Origin: Anderseniella sp039978075
GTDB taxonomy: Bacteria > Pseudomonadota > Alphaproteobacteria > Rhizobiales > Aestuariivirgaceae
Direction of reading: 5' to 3'
Length of the DNA: 64,000 nucleotides
Assembly: GCA_039978075.1 (NCBI GenBank)
Contig: JBDWCA010000005.1
Span: 62,001-126,000, forward strand
A model generated the notes under the pieces. That model made no database searches and was not told where the DNA came from. It saw only the letters and a program-made list of their open reading frames with translations. The position numbers were made by a program, and so were the translations under genes. Below, in pieces: positions 1 to 8,301 of the stretch (positions are counted from its first letter, which is position 1; each line of letters opens with the position of its first letter).

Positions 1-269
1 ATGGTACCGGCGCTCGTCGAGTTGGAGGACATGTACAGCATGTTCTCGACGCCGTTGATCTCCTCCTCGATCGGGGCGGCCACGGTCTCAGCAACCGTTT
101 CGGCATCCGCGCCTGAGTAATTTGCGGTCACCACAATGGTCGGTGGGGCAATAGTGGGGTATTGCCCGACAGGCAGCTGAAAATAGGAGATGGCGCCCAT
201 CAGCACGATCAGGATCGAGATCACACTGGCGAATATCGGCCGGTCGATGAAAAAGTGGGCAAAGCGCAT
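1..269 (-). CDS. RND efflux transporter permease, N-terminal part (truncated by window edge)
   Basis: The 89 residues visible begin MRFAHFFIDRPIFASV, the typical first transmembrane segment of AcrB/MexB-type inner-membrane permeases, and continue with a QLPVGQYPTIAPPTI stretch that matches the conserved entry into the porter domain. Such proteins use the proton gradient to drive drugs or lipophiles out through a tripartite pump. It lies 12 bases downstream of an adaptor-protein gene on the same strand, so the two form one operon. The remaining roughly 950 residues lie outside the window, so substrate class cannot be judged. Confidence 0.93.
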   Translation of the reverse strand, partial: MRFAHFFIDRPIFASVISILIVLMGAISYFQLPVGQYPTIAPPTIVVTANYSGADAETVAETVAAPIEEEINGVENMLYMSSNSTSAGT

Positions 270-281
270 GTGTGTCTGCCC

Positions 282-1439
282 CTATTTCCTGGCTGCAACA
301 GGGGGGAGTTCCTGCAGTTGCGGATCTATGGTCATGCCCGGGCGAACCTTGGCGAGGCCGTTGACCACGATTGTTTCATCCCCTTTAAGGCCCTTGCGAA
401 CCACACGATACCCGTCAATGCGCGGGCCCGGCCTGATGACAGTTGGCGTGAGCACATTATTTTCGCCGACCACGAATACGATGCGCCGGTTCTGATCCGT
501 CCCGACAGCCTGATCCGGCACCAGCACGCCTTCATATTCATTGGAACCGGGTATCGAAATACGTCCGAACAGGCCGGGTTGCAGGAACAGGTCGGTGTTG
601 CCAACGACGGCGCGTCCCCGCATGGTTCCGGTTGCGCCATCGATGCGGTTATTGAGAAAATCCAGGTTACCTGTGTGTTTTGGTTCGTCCTCGTCGGTGA
701 GCTGTATCTTCACATCAAACGGTGTCAGCCTGCCTGATGGTCCGGTACCGTTTTGACCCAGCCTCGAATAGGCAAGGTAGGAACGTTCATCCACATCGAA
801 GTAAAAATAGATCGGATCAAGCGACACGATGGAGGCCAGCACAGTGGAGTTGGCCTGGACCAGGTTACCGACAGATATCAGGTTGCGGCCTATCCTTCCC
901 TTCACTGGTGAATAGATTTTCGTGTAGCCGAGGTTTAGCTGGGCGGTGCGGAGCCGCGCGGTGGCACCGGAAAACTCCGCTTGTGCGGCCAGAAATTCCT
1001 GACGGCGCTGGTCCTGGGTGGACGCGGCAATCGTGCCGGAGGTACGGAGCTTTTGCCCGCGCTCAAATTCTTCCTTGGTCAGGTCAAGGCGGCTCTGGGC
1101 GACCTCAACACTGGACTGGGCATTTTCGAGTTCTGCCTGGAATTGTTTCTGGTCGATGGTGAACAGCAAATCGCCGACCTCAACCAACGCGCCGTCTGTG
1201 AAATGGACCTCCTGCAGGTAGCCTGCAACACGGGCGCGAAGTTCGACATCTTCCTTGGCTTCAAACCGTCCGGTGAAGACATCGGTCTCCGTGATTTTCT
1301 TGACGACCGGCTTGGCGACACTGATCTTGGGGGCAGGCGGCGGCGCACTCTGGGATTTCGGCGCTTCGTCGCAAGCGGTCAGAAGCAATGCGCCGGCAAA
1401 TAACAGAGCGGCAGGCAGGGATGATTTACCTGTTGGCAT
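282..1439 (-). CDS. RND efflux periplasmic adaptor subunit (membrane fusion protein)
   Basis: A 385-residue lipoprotein of the AcrA/MexA family. The signal peptide ends in a lipobox, LLTAC, with the acylated cysteine at residue 23. A biotinyl/lipoyl-like barrel follows (VAGYLQEVHFTDGALVEVGD), then a helical hairpin of about residues 95-165 and a second half-barrel (KGRIGRNLISVGNLV), with the beta-barrel and membrane-proximal domains in the C-terminal half. It would bridge the inner-membrane permease encoded just downstream and an outer-membrane channel, which is not in the window. Length is normal for the family. No local regulator gene is visible on the upstream side. Confidence 0.93.
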   Translation of the reverse strand: MPTGKSSLPAALLFAGALLLTACDEAPKSQSAPPPAPKISVAKPVVKKITETDVFTGRFEAKEDVELRARVAGYLQEVHFTDGALVEVGDLLFTIDQKQFQAELENAQSSVEVAQSRLDLTKEEFERGQKLRTSGTIAASTQDQRRQEFLAAQAEFSGATARLRTAQLNLGYTKIYSPVKGRIGRNLISVGNLVQANSTVLASIVSLDPIYFYFDVDERSYLAYSRLGQNGTGPSGRLTPFDVKIQLTDEDEPKHTGNLDFLNNRIDGATGTMRGRAVVGNTDLFLQPGLFGRISIPGSNEYEGVLVPDQAVGTDQNRRIVFVVGENNVLTPTVIRPGPRIDGYRVVRKGLKGDETIVVNGLAKVRPGMTIDPQLQELPPVAARK

Positions 1440-1598
1440 GTTCCAGTCCTTACGAAGTCAGACAATCCGGTTTTCAAGGGCATACTGTGTGGGGGGCAAA
1501 GAAATACACAGTACGCAAACAAGTCAGTTGCGGATTACGATGATGCAAACTGCTGTGCACCTGAAATATGACGTTTTCGAGATATGTACAAGGAGCAT

Positions 1599-2027
1599 CT
1601 AGTCGGCGAGATGGTTTGGTAGCAATTTGGCAAACACCGCGACCAGGAAGGCTGTGCTGAGCCCGAAACCGAGGAGACCTGTGACTGAAGCAAAAGCGCC
1701 ATACAGGCGGATGTTTTCAGCCAGAACGATATCGCCATAACCCAGCGTCGTGTAGGTAACGAGCGCGAAGTATACCGCTGTACCGGGATCGCTGAAGGCA
1801 CCAAATGCGATGAAAGACATCGCCCACAGCCACACCTGAACCGAATGGGAAAATATAATCACGATGATCGCGGCGCTCAACAGTACCGCTGTGGAGAACA
1901 AGGGGCCCGACGCCCACAGTTTCCTGTTGAGCCATTTCAACAGCCTTATGTCGATTACCAGTAAACCGACATGCAAAAACAGGCAAATGCCCAGCAATAC
2001 TGTTCCCCAGAGCATCTGACCCGACAT
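1599..2027 (-). CDS. Small potassium channel-like protein (two-pore-helix type)
   Basis: This 142-residue membrane protein has hydrophobic segments near residues 5-30, 45-68 and 108-135. Between the last two sits TTLGYGD at residues 93-99, the K+ selectivity filter signature. The pore helix lies just before it (AVYFALVTY). The family is the Ion_trans_2 group, which conducts K+ through a tetramer. No cytoplasmic RCK or cyclic-nucleotide domain is present, so gating is not predictable. A purine-rich ribosome site (AGAGGATA) precedes the ATG. It is separated from the next minus-strand gene by about 75 bases. Function as a true channel is inferred from the filter. Confidence 0.8.
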   Translation of the reverse strand: MSGQMLWGTVLLGICLFLHVGLLVIDIRLLKWLNRKLWASGPLFSTAVLLSAAIIVIIFSHSVQVWLWAMSFIAFGAFSDPGTAVYFALVTYTTLGYGDIVLAENIRLYGAFASVTGLLGFGLSTAFLVAVFAKLLPNHLAD

Positions 2028-2103
2028 GGTTATCCTCTTGTATCAATGGCTTGGGAAGCTAAGCAGCAAATTGCGGATGTTGACAAGCCCCCGGGTCAGA
2101 CGC

Positions 2104-3012
2104 TCAAACAGGGCTCACGCCGACAGATCTCTGCCTGAGCAGATAGGCGATGAGCGACGTGGCGGCGGCGAACACCACGAAATATACCAGCCCGGCTTCG
2201 ATTAGGGCTGTACCTCCCACCAGTACGGGCGGGCCGCTTTGCTCAATCACGATCAGGCTGGTGTTGCCGGTGCCGGAAAAAGCCAGCCCGAAGATTGAGA
2301 CCTGGGTGAAATCCCAGGCAAAATGGAATCCAACGCCAAACCAGATCGAATTGAAAAAATGCAGGGCGGCGATGTAGAAGCCCGCAATGACCATCAGGTT
2401 GACCAATGCAATGATGCCAAACTGGTTATACTGGGCATGCAGAAGCGCATAGATGACGGCGTTTGCAATGACCAGAACGGGCAACGGAACCGATCCTTCC
2501 CCCGATGCATATCCATAGGCGCGATAGCGCACTTCCTCAGCAAACCCAATGCTTGCAAACTGGACCAGGCTGGTAAACGCAGACAGCAGGAAAACAGAGT
2601 TAAATGGATCAGATACAGACTTCACCTCGATCCAGCCAAGAGCCAGTTGAAACAGGAATATAACCGCCAGCACATTGGCCGAGACGATACACCCCGACAG
2701 CAGCATCAGCGGCATGCGCACATTGATATCCATGCGAAGTTCGCTCGGATCACGCCGGTCAAGATAACGAAAGCACAGCCGTACGAAGTAGTATGTGAGC
2801 ACCATCGCAGCTAGGGAACTGAAGACAATGGCGACAATCAACCATGCCTGCATCTGCCTCATGGCATCGGGGTCATTGGTAGGAAAAAACAAGAATAATA
2901 CGGCAGCCGACAGCGGGCCAATCAGTAGCGTGCCTGCGGAACAGATCGCCACACGCAGCACCCAGGCGTACCACACCCGCCGTGCCATAAACTCTGCCAC
3001 ATGATGCAGCAT
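2104..3012 (-). CDS. CPBP family intramembrane glutamic endopeptidase (CAAX protease-like)
   Basis: A 302-residue polytopic membrane protein with about eight hydrophobic segments. It carries the Abi/CPBP signature: EEVRYR at residues 159-164, a histidine at 192 in LLHAQYNQFG, and H230 with D234 in GFHFAWDFT. In Rce1-type enzymes these residues form the glutamate-based peptidase site within the membrane. Prokaryotic members have been tied to peptide maturation, immunity and anchoring, but no peptide partner is visible beside this one. It is transcribed alone, with its start 105 bases from a terminator that isolates it from the upstream gene. Confidence 0.85.
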   Translation of the reverse strand: MLHHVAEFMARRVWYAWVLRVAICSAGTLLIGPLSAAVLFLFFPTNDPDAMRQMQAWLIVAIVFSSLAAMVLTYYFVRLCFRYLDRRDPSELRMDINVRMPLMLLSGCIVSANVLAVIFLFQLALGWIEVKSVSDPFNSVFLLSAFTSLVQFASIGFAEEVRYRAYGYASGEGSVPLPVLVIANAVIYALLHAQYNQFGIIALVNLMVIAGFYIAALHFFNSIWFGVGFHFAWDFTQVSIFGLAFSGTGNTSLIVIEQSGPPVLVGGTALIEAGLVYFVVFAAATSLIAYLLRQRSVGVSPV

Positions 3013-3117
3013 GTCGATGTGTTACTCCCGCAATTGCGAATTTGGCGTATCGCTGCAACAGGGCAAAGTTGAGGCCGGACCTGGTGCGCCTTATCGATGG
3101 TGCAAACCGCCGCATAG

Positions 3118-3145
3118 AAAAAGCCCCGGATTTCTCCGGGGCTTT
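3118..3145 (-). terminator. Rho-independent terminator, GC-rich stem with A/T flanks
   Basis: An 11-base perfect inverted repeat (arms 3120-3130 and 3135-3145) around a 4-base loop, with A and T runs on either side, so it could act in both directions. It lies 140 bases downstream of the small exported protein gene on the minus strand and upstream of the CPBP protease gene, so it separates the two transcripts. Confidence 0.8.
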
Positions 3146-3286
3146 CATGCTGAGTGCTGGACGGTTTTTGAACCAGCCGGGTAAGCAGGGTTTGGTGGCG
3201 GCCAAAGACGGCACCGGCAATCAGCATACAAAGCCGTGACACATCCGAAGGGGCGTTGTTCAGTATCACGGTCTTGTCTGACCGGC

Positions 3287-3598
3287 TCAGTTGTGTTTGC
3301 GGCGATAGATGCGGCGGCTCTGACGGTTCATGCTGCGATGCATGCGCGCACGTTCGCGGCGGGTAACGACACCGTCACTCTTGAAGCGGCGCTCCTGGTT
3401 GTGGATGCGGGCCTGGCCGCGGACCAGTTGTCCGGTTTCACGAAATGTGAGGGAGCCGTTCTGCACGCCATTGAAAATTCGCTCTGCCTGATTGTGCTGG
3501 CGCCAGTCGGCGCCGGGTGTGGATTGCGCGTTGGCAGTGCCGCTACCGAACGAAATCATCAGGGCTGAAACAGCAGTGATCAGAAGTGACTTGTACAT
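3287..3598 (-). CDS. Small exported basic protein, function unknown
   Basis: A 103-residue protein with a clear Sec signal peptide (MYKSLLITAVSALMISFGSG, cleavage after TANAQ). The mature part is short, hydrophilic and very rich in Arg, Gln and His (for example RRERARMHRSMNRQSRR), with several RxxR-type helices. A GGAGA site sits 6 bases before the chosen ATG; a second in-frame ATG four codons upstream lacks such spacing. Similar small exported proteins annotated as hypothetical are common in Hyphomicrobiales. It sits divergent from the PepSY/two-component block, whose first gene also encodes an Arg-rich exported protein. No function can be assigned. Confidence 0.7.
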   Translation of the reverse strand: MYKSLLITAVSALMISFGSGTANAQSTPGADWRQHNQAERIFNGVQNGSLTFRETGQLVRGQARIHNQERRFKSDGVVTRRERARMHRSMNRQSRRIYRRKHN

Positions 3599-3738
3599 TT
3601 TCTTCTCCATCTGGCTTTTATGTTCTGCAGAGCCGATTGTTTTTGCTCTGATGCCCAAACCATAGAGGAGGCCTGCTGAGAGCCCGCTGACAGGAAATGT
3701 CAGTGTTTTGTCAGTCTTAAGATGGTACCTGACATCAG

Positions 3739-4185
3739 ATGAGTGACTATCTTCATGTGCCGGACAAACGACCCGAGTTGTCGCGCCGGGCCTTCCTGAC
3801 GGCCTGTGCGGCGATGATTTGTTGTGTTTTGCCGGGTGATCCTGCTGCTGCCCAAGGCTTGCCACCATGGCAACGCCGGCGCCGGGAACGGCGCCGCGAC
3901 CGCCGACGCCGCAGATGGCGCAGGCGGGAGCGCCGGCAGTTGCGTGATGCGATTGAACGTGGCGAAGTCAGGCCGCTGCACGACCTGATGCGGAAATTCA
4001 AGAGACAGGTAGATGGCGAAGTGCTCGATGTGAGATATCGCGAGCGTGGACCAAACAAGGTCTATATATTCATCGTCCTTCTACCGAACGGACGCGTAAC
4101 CCGATACGTCATGGATGCCAGAAACGAGAGGATTTTTACTCTGGACGAGGCATTCGATCATTATGGATTTAGAGACAGGGACTAG
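3739..4185 (+). CDS. Tat-exported PepSY-like protein with a poly-arginine tract
   Basis: The N-terminus has a twin-arginine signal (SRRAFLTACAAM, ending near PAAAQG). Then comes an extraordinary tract at about residues 42-68 in which roughly two thirds of the positions are arginine. The C-terminal 75 residues resemble a PepSY domain (GEVLDVRYRERG, then VYIFIVLLPNGRV and YVMDARNERI). PepSY proteins are often encoded beside PhoPQ-like two-component systems and are thought to modulate exported enzymes or sensors. This gene ends 20 bases before the response-regulator gene, which supports a role as an accessory or target of that system. PepSY assignment is by pattern only. Confidence 0.75.
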   Translation: MSDYLHVPDKRPELSRRAFLTACAAMICCVLPGDPAAAQGLPPWQRRRRERRRDRRRRRWRRRERRQLRDAIERGEVRPLHDLMRKFKRQVDGEVLDVRYRERGPNKVYIFIVLLPNGRVTRYVMDARNERIFTLDEAFDHYGFRDRD

Positions 4186-4205
4186 AGCGAGGGGAGGTTC
4201 AGGCT

Positions 4206-4871
4206 GTGCGTATTCTGGTTGTCGAAGATGAACCAAAACTGTCGCGCGATGTGTGCCGTGTTCTTTCAGGCGCAGGCTTTGTGCCGGAAGTTGCCGAGGA
4301 CGGTGAAGACGCCTGGTTTCTGGGCAGCACCGAGGACTATGCGGCAATTGTGCTAGATCTCGGTTTGCCCAAGATCGATGGCATAAGTGTGCTGCAGCGC
4401 TGGCGTGAAGCAGACGTGACCATTCCGGTGCTCATATTGACGGCACGGTCGGGCTGGCGCGAACGGGTGACCGGTATAGATGCAGGTGCTGATGATTACC
4501 TTACCAAGCCGTTTCAGATGGAGGAACTGGTTGCCCGCCTGCATGCCATTGTCCGCCGAACCGCTGGCAAGGCCACGTCATCGATTACCATTGGTTCCCT
4601 GACGCTTGATGCGCGGTTGATGCGGGTTTCCGTGGACGGGGCCCGGGTGAGTCTGACACCGCTGGAGTACCGAGCATTGACTTACCTCATCTATAATGCC
4701 GGTCGCGTTGTCGCGCCGCATGAACTCACCGAGCACGTCTACGGCATTGGCCAGGAACGCGGTAACAACAATCTCGAGGTATTGATCGGCCGTCTCAGGC
4801 GCAAGATCGGTGCTTCGGTGATCGGAAACCGCCGTGGGTATGGCTACATTATAGGCGATGAGGTGGAATGA
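4206..4871 (+). CDS. OmpR/PhoP-family response regulator
   Basis: A 221-residue two-domain regulator. The receiver domain has the acidic pair ED at residues 7-8, the phosphoacceptor D51 in IVLDLGLPKIDG, the ILTAR threonine and the YLTKPF lysine. The C-terminal winged helix (about 125-218) includes LTPLEYRALTYL and RLRRKIGASVI. The start is a GTG preceded by GGGAGG. It overlaps the kinase gene by four bases (ATGA), so translation is coupled. Overall it resembles PhoP-type regulators that respond to divalent cations or envelope stress; the actual signal is not evident. Confidence 0.94.
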   Translation: MRILVVEDEPKLSRDVCRVLSGAGFVPEVAEDGEDAWFLGSTEDYAAIVLDLGLPKIDGISVLQRWREADVTIPVLILTARSGWRERVTGIDAGADDYLTKPFQMEELVARLHAIVRRTAGKATSSITIGSLTLDARLMRVSVDGARVSLTPLEYRALTYLIYNAGRVVAPHELTEHVYGIGQERGNNNLEVLIGRLRRKIGASVIGNRRGYGYIIGDEVE

Positions 4872-6265
4872 TCTGGCGTTCGCTGAAATTCAGGCTTTTT
4901 GCGGCCGCAGCAATCTGCATCATCGGCGCGCTGGTTTTATACTGGAGCGTGCTGACACAGATCTTCGAGCAACATGTATCCGAACGATTGTACAAGGAAC
5001 TCGAAGCGCATCTGAACCAGCTGACCACGCGGCTTGAAGCATCGGACAAGGGCGAGACCACGGTCTCCGATACGCTCGACAACCCGCGATTTGAACGCCC
5101 GTTTGGTGGGTTGTACTGGCAAGTCACAACGACCGGTGGTGATGTGATTTCATCACGCTCCTTGTGGGACCAGACAATCACGGCACCTGCGGTGCAAAAC
5201 GGAACAGGTGAAATTTCCAGGCATCGCGATGTCAAATCCAACACCGGAACCTTGTTGCTGGTGGCGCGAACCGTCGTGATCAAAGCTGGCGAGAAGGATC
5301 ACCAGGTTCAGTTGATCGTGGCCATGGATCAAAATGAACTCACCACGGCAAGGGCATCGTTTGCGTCTGACGTGTCGGTTCTGGTGGCCCTTCTGGCGCT
5401 GTTTCTGTTTGCTGCCATGGCCGCCCAGACCCTGATCGGCTTGCGGCCTTTGAGTACTCTGCGCCACCGTGTCAACGCGATTTCAAGTAACCGGCAGGAT
5501 GTGCTGGAAGGACAGTTTCCCAGCGAGGTGGAACCTCTTGTGGCAGAACTGAACGGTTTGCTGAACGAGAGAAGGGAAATGGTCGACCGGGCACGGGCCA
5601 GTGCCTCGGATCTGGCACACGGCCTTAAAACACCGCTTGCTATCCTGTCTGCAGAAGGCCGTGCCGTTGGCGAAGCCGGGCATGACGACATTGCCAGTGA
5701 GATCAACCTGCAGATCGGCGTCATGAACCGGCAGATCGAACGGCAACTGGCCAGGGCCAGAGCGCGCGGACAGCAGCGTCTTGTAGGTCAGGGAACCGAA
5801 CTCAAGCCTGCAATCAGCAAGCTCGTGCGCGCGTTCCGTCAACTGCCGCGCGGCAAGGAAATAAGCTGGAACGAAGATATCGCAGCCGGACTGTGTGCAG
5901 ATATCGACCTGATGGACCTTGAAGAGATTGCAGGCAATATTCTGGACAATGCCCGCAAATGGGCGGATGACGAAGTGAGTGTCAGTGCGCGCGCGCGCGG
6001 CACGGACGAAGTGGTTATCGTGGTTGAAGACAATGGCCCTGGTGTGCCACAGCAGCAAACGTTCGCCATATCGCAACGCGGCAGCCGGATGGACGAAGAT
6101 GTGCCAGGTTCAGGTCTGGGCCTGGCCATCACTCAGGATATCCTGGAGATCTACAATGGTTACATGGCGATAGAGAATCTTGCGCCGCACGGGCTGAAGA
6201 TCGAGATTGTTCTGCCTGCATCAGGCGAAGCAGGCGGTCTGACTACCGACGCCCCGCGAGTGTGA
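4868..6265 (+). CDS. PhoQ-like membrane sensor histidine kinase
   Basis: This 465-residue kinase has transmembrane segments at about 8-30 and 169-191 enclosing a periplasmic sensor of roughly 135 residues. A HAMP-like linker follows, and then the dimerisation helix with the phosphorylated histidine at H251 in DLAHGLKTPLAIL. The ATPase domain shows the N box (NILDNARKWA, about 357-366), G1 (DNGPGVP, 388-394) and G2 (GSGLGLA, 414-420). The HGLKTPL form of the H box is typical of the PhoQ branch. It is the partner of the response regulator encoded immediately upstream. Confidence 0.94.
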   Translation: MIWRSLKFRLFAAAAICIIGALVLYWSVLTQIFEQHVSERLYKELEAHLNQLTTRLEASDKGETTVSDTLDNPRFERPFGGLYWQVTTTGGDVISSRSLWDQTITAPAVQNGTGEISRHRDVKSNTGTLLLVARTVVIKAGEKDHQVQLIVAMDQNELTTARASFASDVSVLVALLALFLFAAMAAQTLIGLRPLSTLRHRVNAISSNRQDVLEGQFPSEVEPLVAELNGLLNERREMVDRARASASDLAHGLKTPLAILSAEGRAVGEAGHDDIASEINLQIGVMNRQIERQLARARARGQQRLVGQGTELKPAISKLVRAFRQLPRGKEISWNEDIAAGLCADIDLMDLEEIAGNILDNARKWADDEVSVSARARGTDEVVIVVEDNGPGVPQQQTFAISQRGSRMDEDVPGSGLGLAITQDILEIYNGYMAIENLAPHGLKIEIVLPASGEAGGLTTDAPRV

Positions 6266-6320
6266 CCCGGATACGAGCCGTCGCAGGGTCAAAGCAGTTT
6301 GTGGACAAAGGACATCCGGT

Positions 6321-6530
6321 ATGAATGAATTCAACTGGCACACCGACACCATCACCCGTTCCACACCGGTTACGGCGAGTTACAGAAACTCCCAGAACGT
6401 TCGCCGGTTTCTGAAATCCCAGTGCGGTGCGGGCTTCAAGTTTGACCGACCTTTCATGAAATGGATCAAGGATGGAACAGACAAGACAATGGGCGACGTG
6501 GCCGACGAGTGGATTAAACGGAACACGTGA
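6321..6530 (+). CDS. Small DUF6434-like protein
   Basis: A 69-residue soluble protein beginning MNEFNWHTDTITRSTPVT. Its motif series (HxDxITRST, SYRNSQNVRRFL, CGAGFKFDRPFM, KTMGDVADEW) matches my recollection of the DUF6434 family, which occurs alone or fused to SAP-like domains. The cysteine and aromatic positions are conserved-looking throughout the whole length, so the gene is probably intact. It follows the sensor kinase by 55 bases and may be co-transcribed with it, though it has no obvious signalling role. Function unknown. Confidence 0.7.
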   Translation: MNEFNWHTDTITRSTPVTASYRNSQNVRRFLKSQCGAGFKFDRPFMKWIKDGTDKTMGDVADEWIKRNT

Positions 6531-6718
6531 GTAGGAGACAAGGCCCGGCACCTACCGGTCAGGGGGTGAGCTTGGGATTATACGCGCCCGGATCCATTCC
6601 CGTCGGCGTGGCATTGATGTCTTAATAAAGGTCAATACCCGGTTGAATTTTCTACCATAGCGGGTAATCTTGTGTCGGGGAGCAACCTGTTTTGATATGA
6701 AAACGAGCGGAGGGTGGT

Positions 6719-6892
6719 ATGACCTTTGTTCAACTCATCATGACCGGCATTTTCTTCGGAATGGCCTATTTCCTGTTGCGGGTGTTTGCTGACTTCGGGA
6801 GCCAAAGCGCTGCTGCCCAGTTTGGCATTTTTGCCATAATTCTGGTGGCGATCATTGTTTTTGTCCGCAAAATGTTTCCTGGACGGCGTTAA
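6719..6892 (+). CDS. 57-residue two-helix membrane protein
   Basis: A short reading frame with a strong ribosome site (GGAGGG) just before its ATG. It encodes two hydrophobic helices, VQLIMTGIFFGMAYFLLRVF and FGIFAIILVAIIVFV, separated by a short polar turn, and ends with the basic tail RKMFPGRR. This is the look of a genuine small inner-membrane protein. Its stop codon overlaps the stop region of a convergent minus-strand gene by four bases. No homologous family is recognised. Confidence 0.65.
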   Translation: MTFVQLIMTGIFFGMAYFLLRVFADFGSQSAAAQFGIFAIILVAIIVFVRKMFPGRR

Positions 6893-7173
6893 TTCTGGTC
6901 GAGATGTTTTTTGATTGCGGCGATCAGTTCTTCGGTTCGGTTAATCTCGCCACCAATTGCGTGTTCAAAATCGACCTTCTCGGTGGCAATTGCAGCGGTC
7001 AGCCTGACCTCCAGATCGATGCCAAAAAACAGCACTGTGCCCAGGAGCGCAGAAGATTCCGGCGCGCGCGACCGCAGTCTGGCAAGCGCACTTAAAGCTG
7101 TCTGAACGCTGGCAATTGCTGTTTGCTGGTCTTGCTCATGAAGTTGCAGGGCGCGAGCCAGAGCATCTTTCAC
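6889..7173 (-). CDS. Hypothetical alpha-helical protein
   Basis: A 94-residue, predicted mostly helical protein (QQTAIASVQTALSALARL, later EELIAAIKKHLDQN) without signal peptide or known motif. The only conventional start is a GTG at 7173 without a good ribosome site. The same frame stays open about 28 codons further upstream and reads like protein (LPQSNDTLWQFAYDN), but contains no ATG, GTG or TTG. Either a rare start is used or the 5' end has been damaged. It converges on the 57-residue membrane protein gene. Confidence 0.45.
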   Translation of the reverse strand: MKDALARALQLHEQDQQTAIASVQTALSALARLRSRAPESSALLGTVLFFGIDLEVRLTAAIATEKVDFEHAIGGEINRTEELIAAIKKHLDQN

Positions 7174-7329
7174 GAGGCCAGCGTTGTCATAGGCAAATTG
7201 CCATAGTGTATCGTTTGATTGGGGTAAGATGTGCCTGATTCCTTTTTCCGTCCGTCTGACACGCTAATGCTGAACTTACAATTCTCCAATCCTGTAGTTG
7301 CAATTCATCCCAAACTGTTTGACCAGACT

Positions 7330-7407
7330 GTTAGAGCAGCACGGGGTCAACTGAACCGGTAAAGCTGATCTGGCCAGGTGCGCTGAAACAGGAATTTTCT
7401 CCTGTCT
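7330..7407 (-). repeat. Intergenic bipartite stem-loop repeat, divergent copy (inverted)
   Basis: This stretch begins GTTAGAGCAGCACGGGGTCA and matches, in inverted orientation, the end of the copy at 23251-23346 over about 34 bases with about 8 mismatches. It is followed by a CCAGG word and a hairpin (ACAGGA, loop ATTTTC, TCCTGT), so the two-part architecture of the family is kept although the second hairpin sequence differs. It faces the better copy at 7534-7620. Nothing coding is seen in the rest of 7174-7686. Confidence 0.55.
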
Positions 7408-7533
7408 GAACATCCCGCCTTACCAAGCATGGTGGATTCCGCATCAAACGGAAACCCTGACAAAGCCTAAACTGATTCGCATAAGGATGGTCTTGGGTGC
7501 AGCGAAAAATAAGCCCCGGCAGCTGGATAAGTA

Positions 7534-7620
7534 TGATTTCTGGTTGAATCCACCACAAATCATAAACCTGATCGCTGTGACAGTGCCAGAGCAACATGGA
7601 TTTAACCCATGTTGCTCTGG
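7534..7620 (+). repeat. Intergenic bipartite stem-loop repeat, copy 1
   Basis: The first 42 bases (7534-7575) match copies at 58133-58174 and 23251-23292 at the same length, including the shared word AATCATAAACCTGATCG with the 58-kb copy. That half forms a hairpin (TGATTT with AAATCA, TGGT with ACCA). The second half is a perfect 14-base inverted repeat (7586-7599 and 7607-7620) around a 7-base loop. A further 10-base inverted pair, 7511-7520 with 7620-7629, encloses the whole. No T-run follows, so a simple terminator role is not evident. Confidence 0.7.
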
Positions 7621-7686
7621 CCGGGGCTTTGAGCTGAACGGTCTATATCCGGTTCTGGTCCGGCAGCTGCATTACAGGCTGTTGGA

Positions 7687-8301
7687 TCATGAACCGGGCG
7701 ATACCAGTTTCCTCAATTTCGCAATGGCTGTTTCCGAGTTTTCACGAAATGCGATTGTACTTTTGAAATTTCCCTTTGCATCAATCAGAAAAACCGATGC
7801 GGTGTGATCCATGGTGTAGTCGCCACTTTCGAGCGGGATTTTCTTCCAGTACACATGCCAGGACCTTGCCAGGCTGGCGATATCGTCCGGTTTGCCGGTA
7901 ATCCCGACAATGCGGTCGGTGAAATTGGACACGTAGCTCTTCATGATTTCCGGCGTGTCGCGTTCCGGATCCACAGTTATGAAGAATGCCTTGATAGGCT
8001 GACCGTCCGGCCCAAGCGCTTTGAACCAGGCGGCAATTTCATACAGCGTTGTCGGACACACTTCCGGGCAATGGGTAAACCCGAAAAACACCGCGGTGGG
8101 CGATCCTTCGAAAGCTTTCTCGGTTATGGCATTTCCATTGTGATCAATCAGGTTGAACGGCTGACCGATACCGTTCGACTGAATTGCTCGTTGAGCGAGT
8201 TGTCGCGGTGTATCTGTTGTAGCAAGCCAGACAAATCCACCGGCGAGAATAAGGGCAGCCGACGCTGCCCAGATTCCCAGTCTTCTGCGTAAAGCAGACA
8301 T
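7687..8301 (-). CDS. SCO1/SenC family copper chaperone
   Basis: A 204-residue protein with one N-terminal membrane anchor (about 10-27) and a thioredoxin-like domain. The copper-binding CxxxC lies at C78 and C82 (FTHCPEVCPTT), and the third ligand H166 is in MDHTASVF. SCO proteins act on the periplasmic face to deliver copper to, or reduce, the CuA site of cytochrome c oxidase subunit II. It is translationally coupled (ATGA) to the YcnI-PCuAC gene upstream, a pairing that strongly supports a copper-assembly role. Confidence 0.93.
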   Translation of the reverse strand: MSALRRRLGIWAASAALILAGGFVWLATTDTPRQLAQRAIQSNGIGQPFNLIDHNGNAITEKAFEGSPTAVFFGFTHCPEVCPTTLYEIAAWFKALGPDGQPIKAFFITVDPERDTPEIMKSYVSNFTDRIVGITGKPDDIASLARSWHVYWKKIPLESGDYTMDHTASVFLIDAKGNFKSTIAFRENSETAIAKLRKLVSPGS

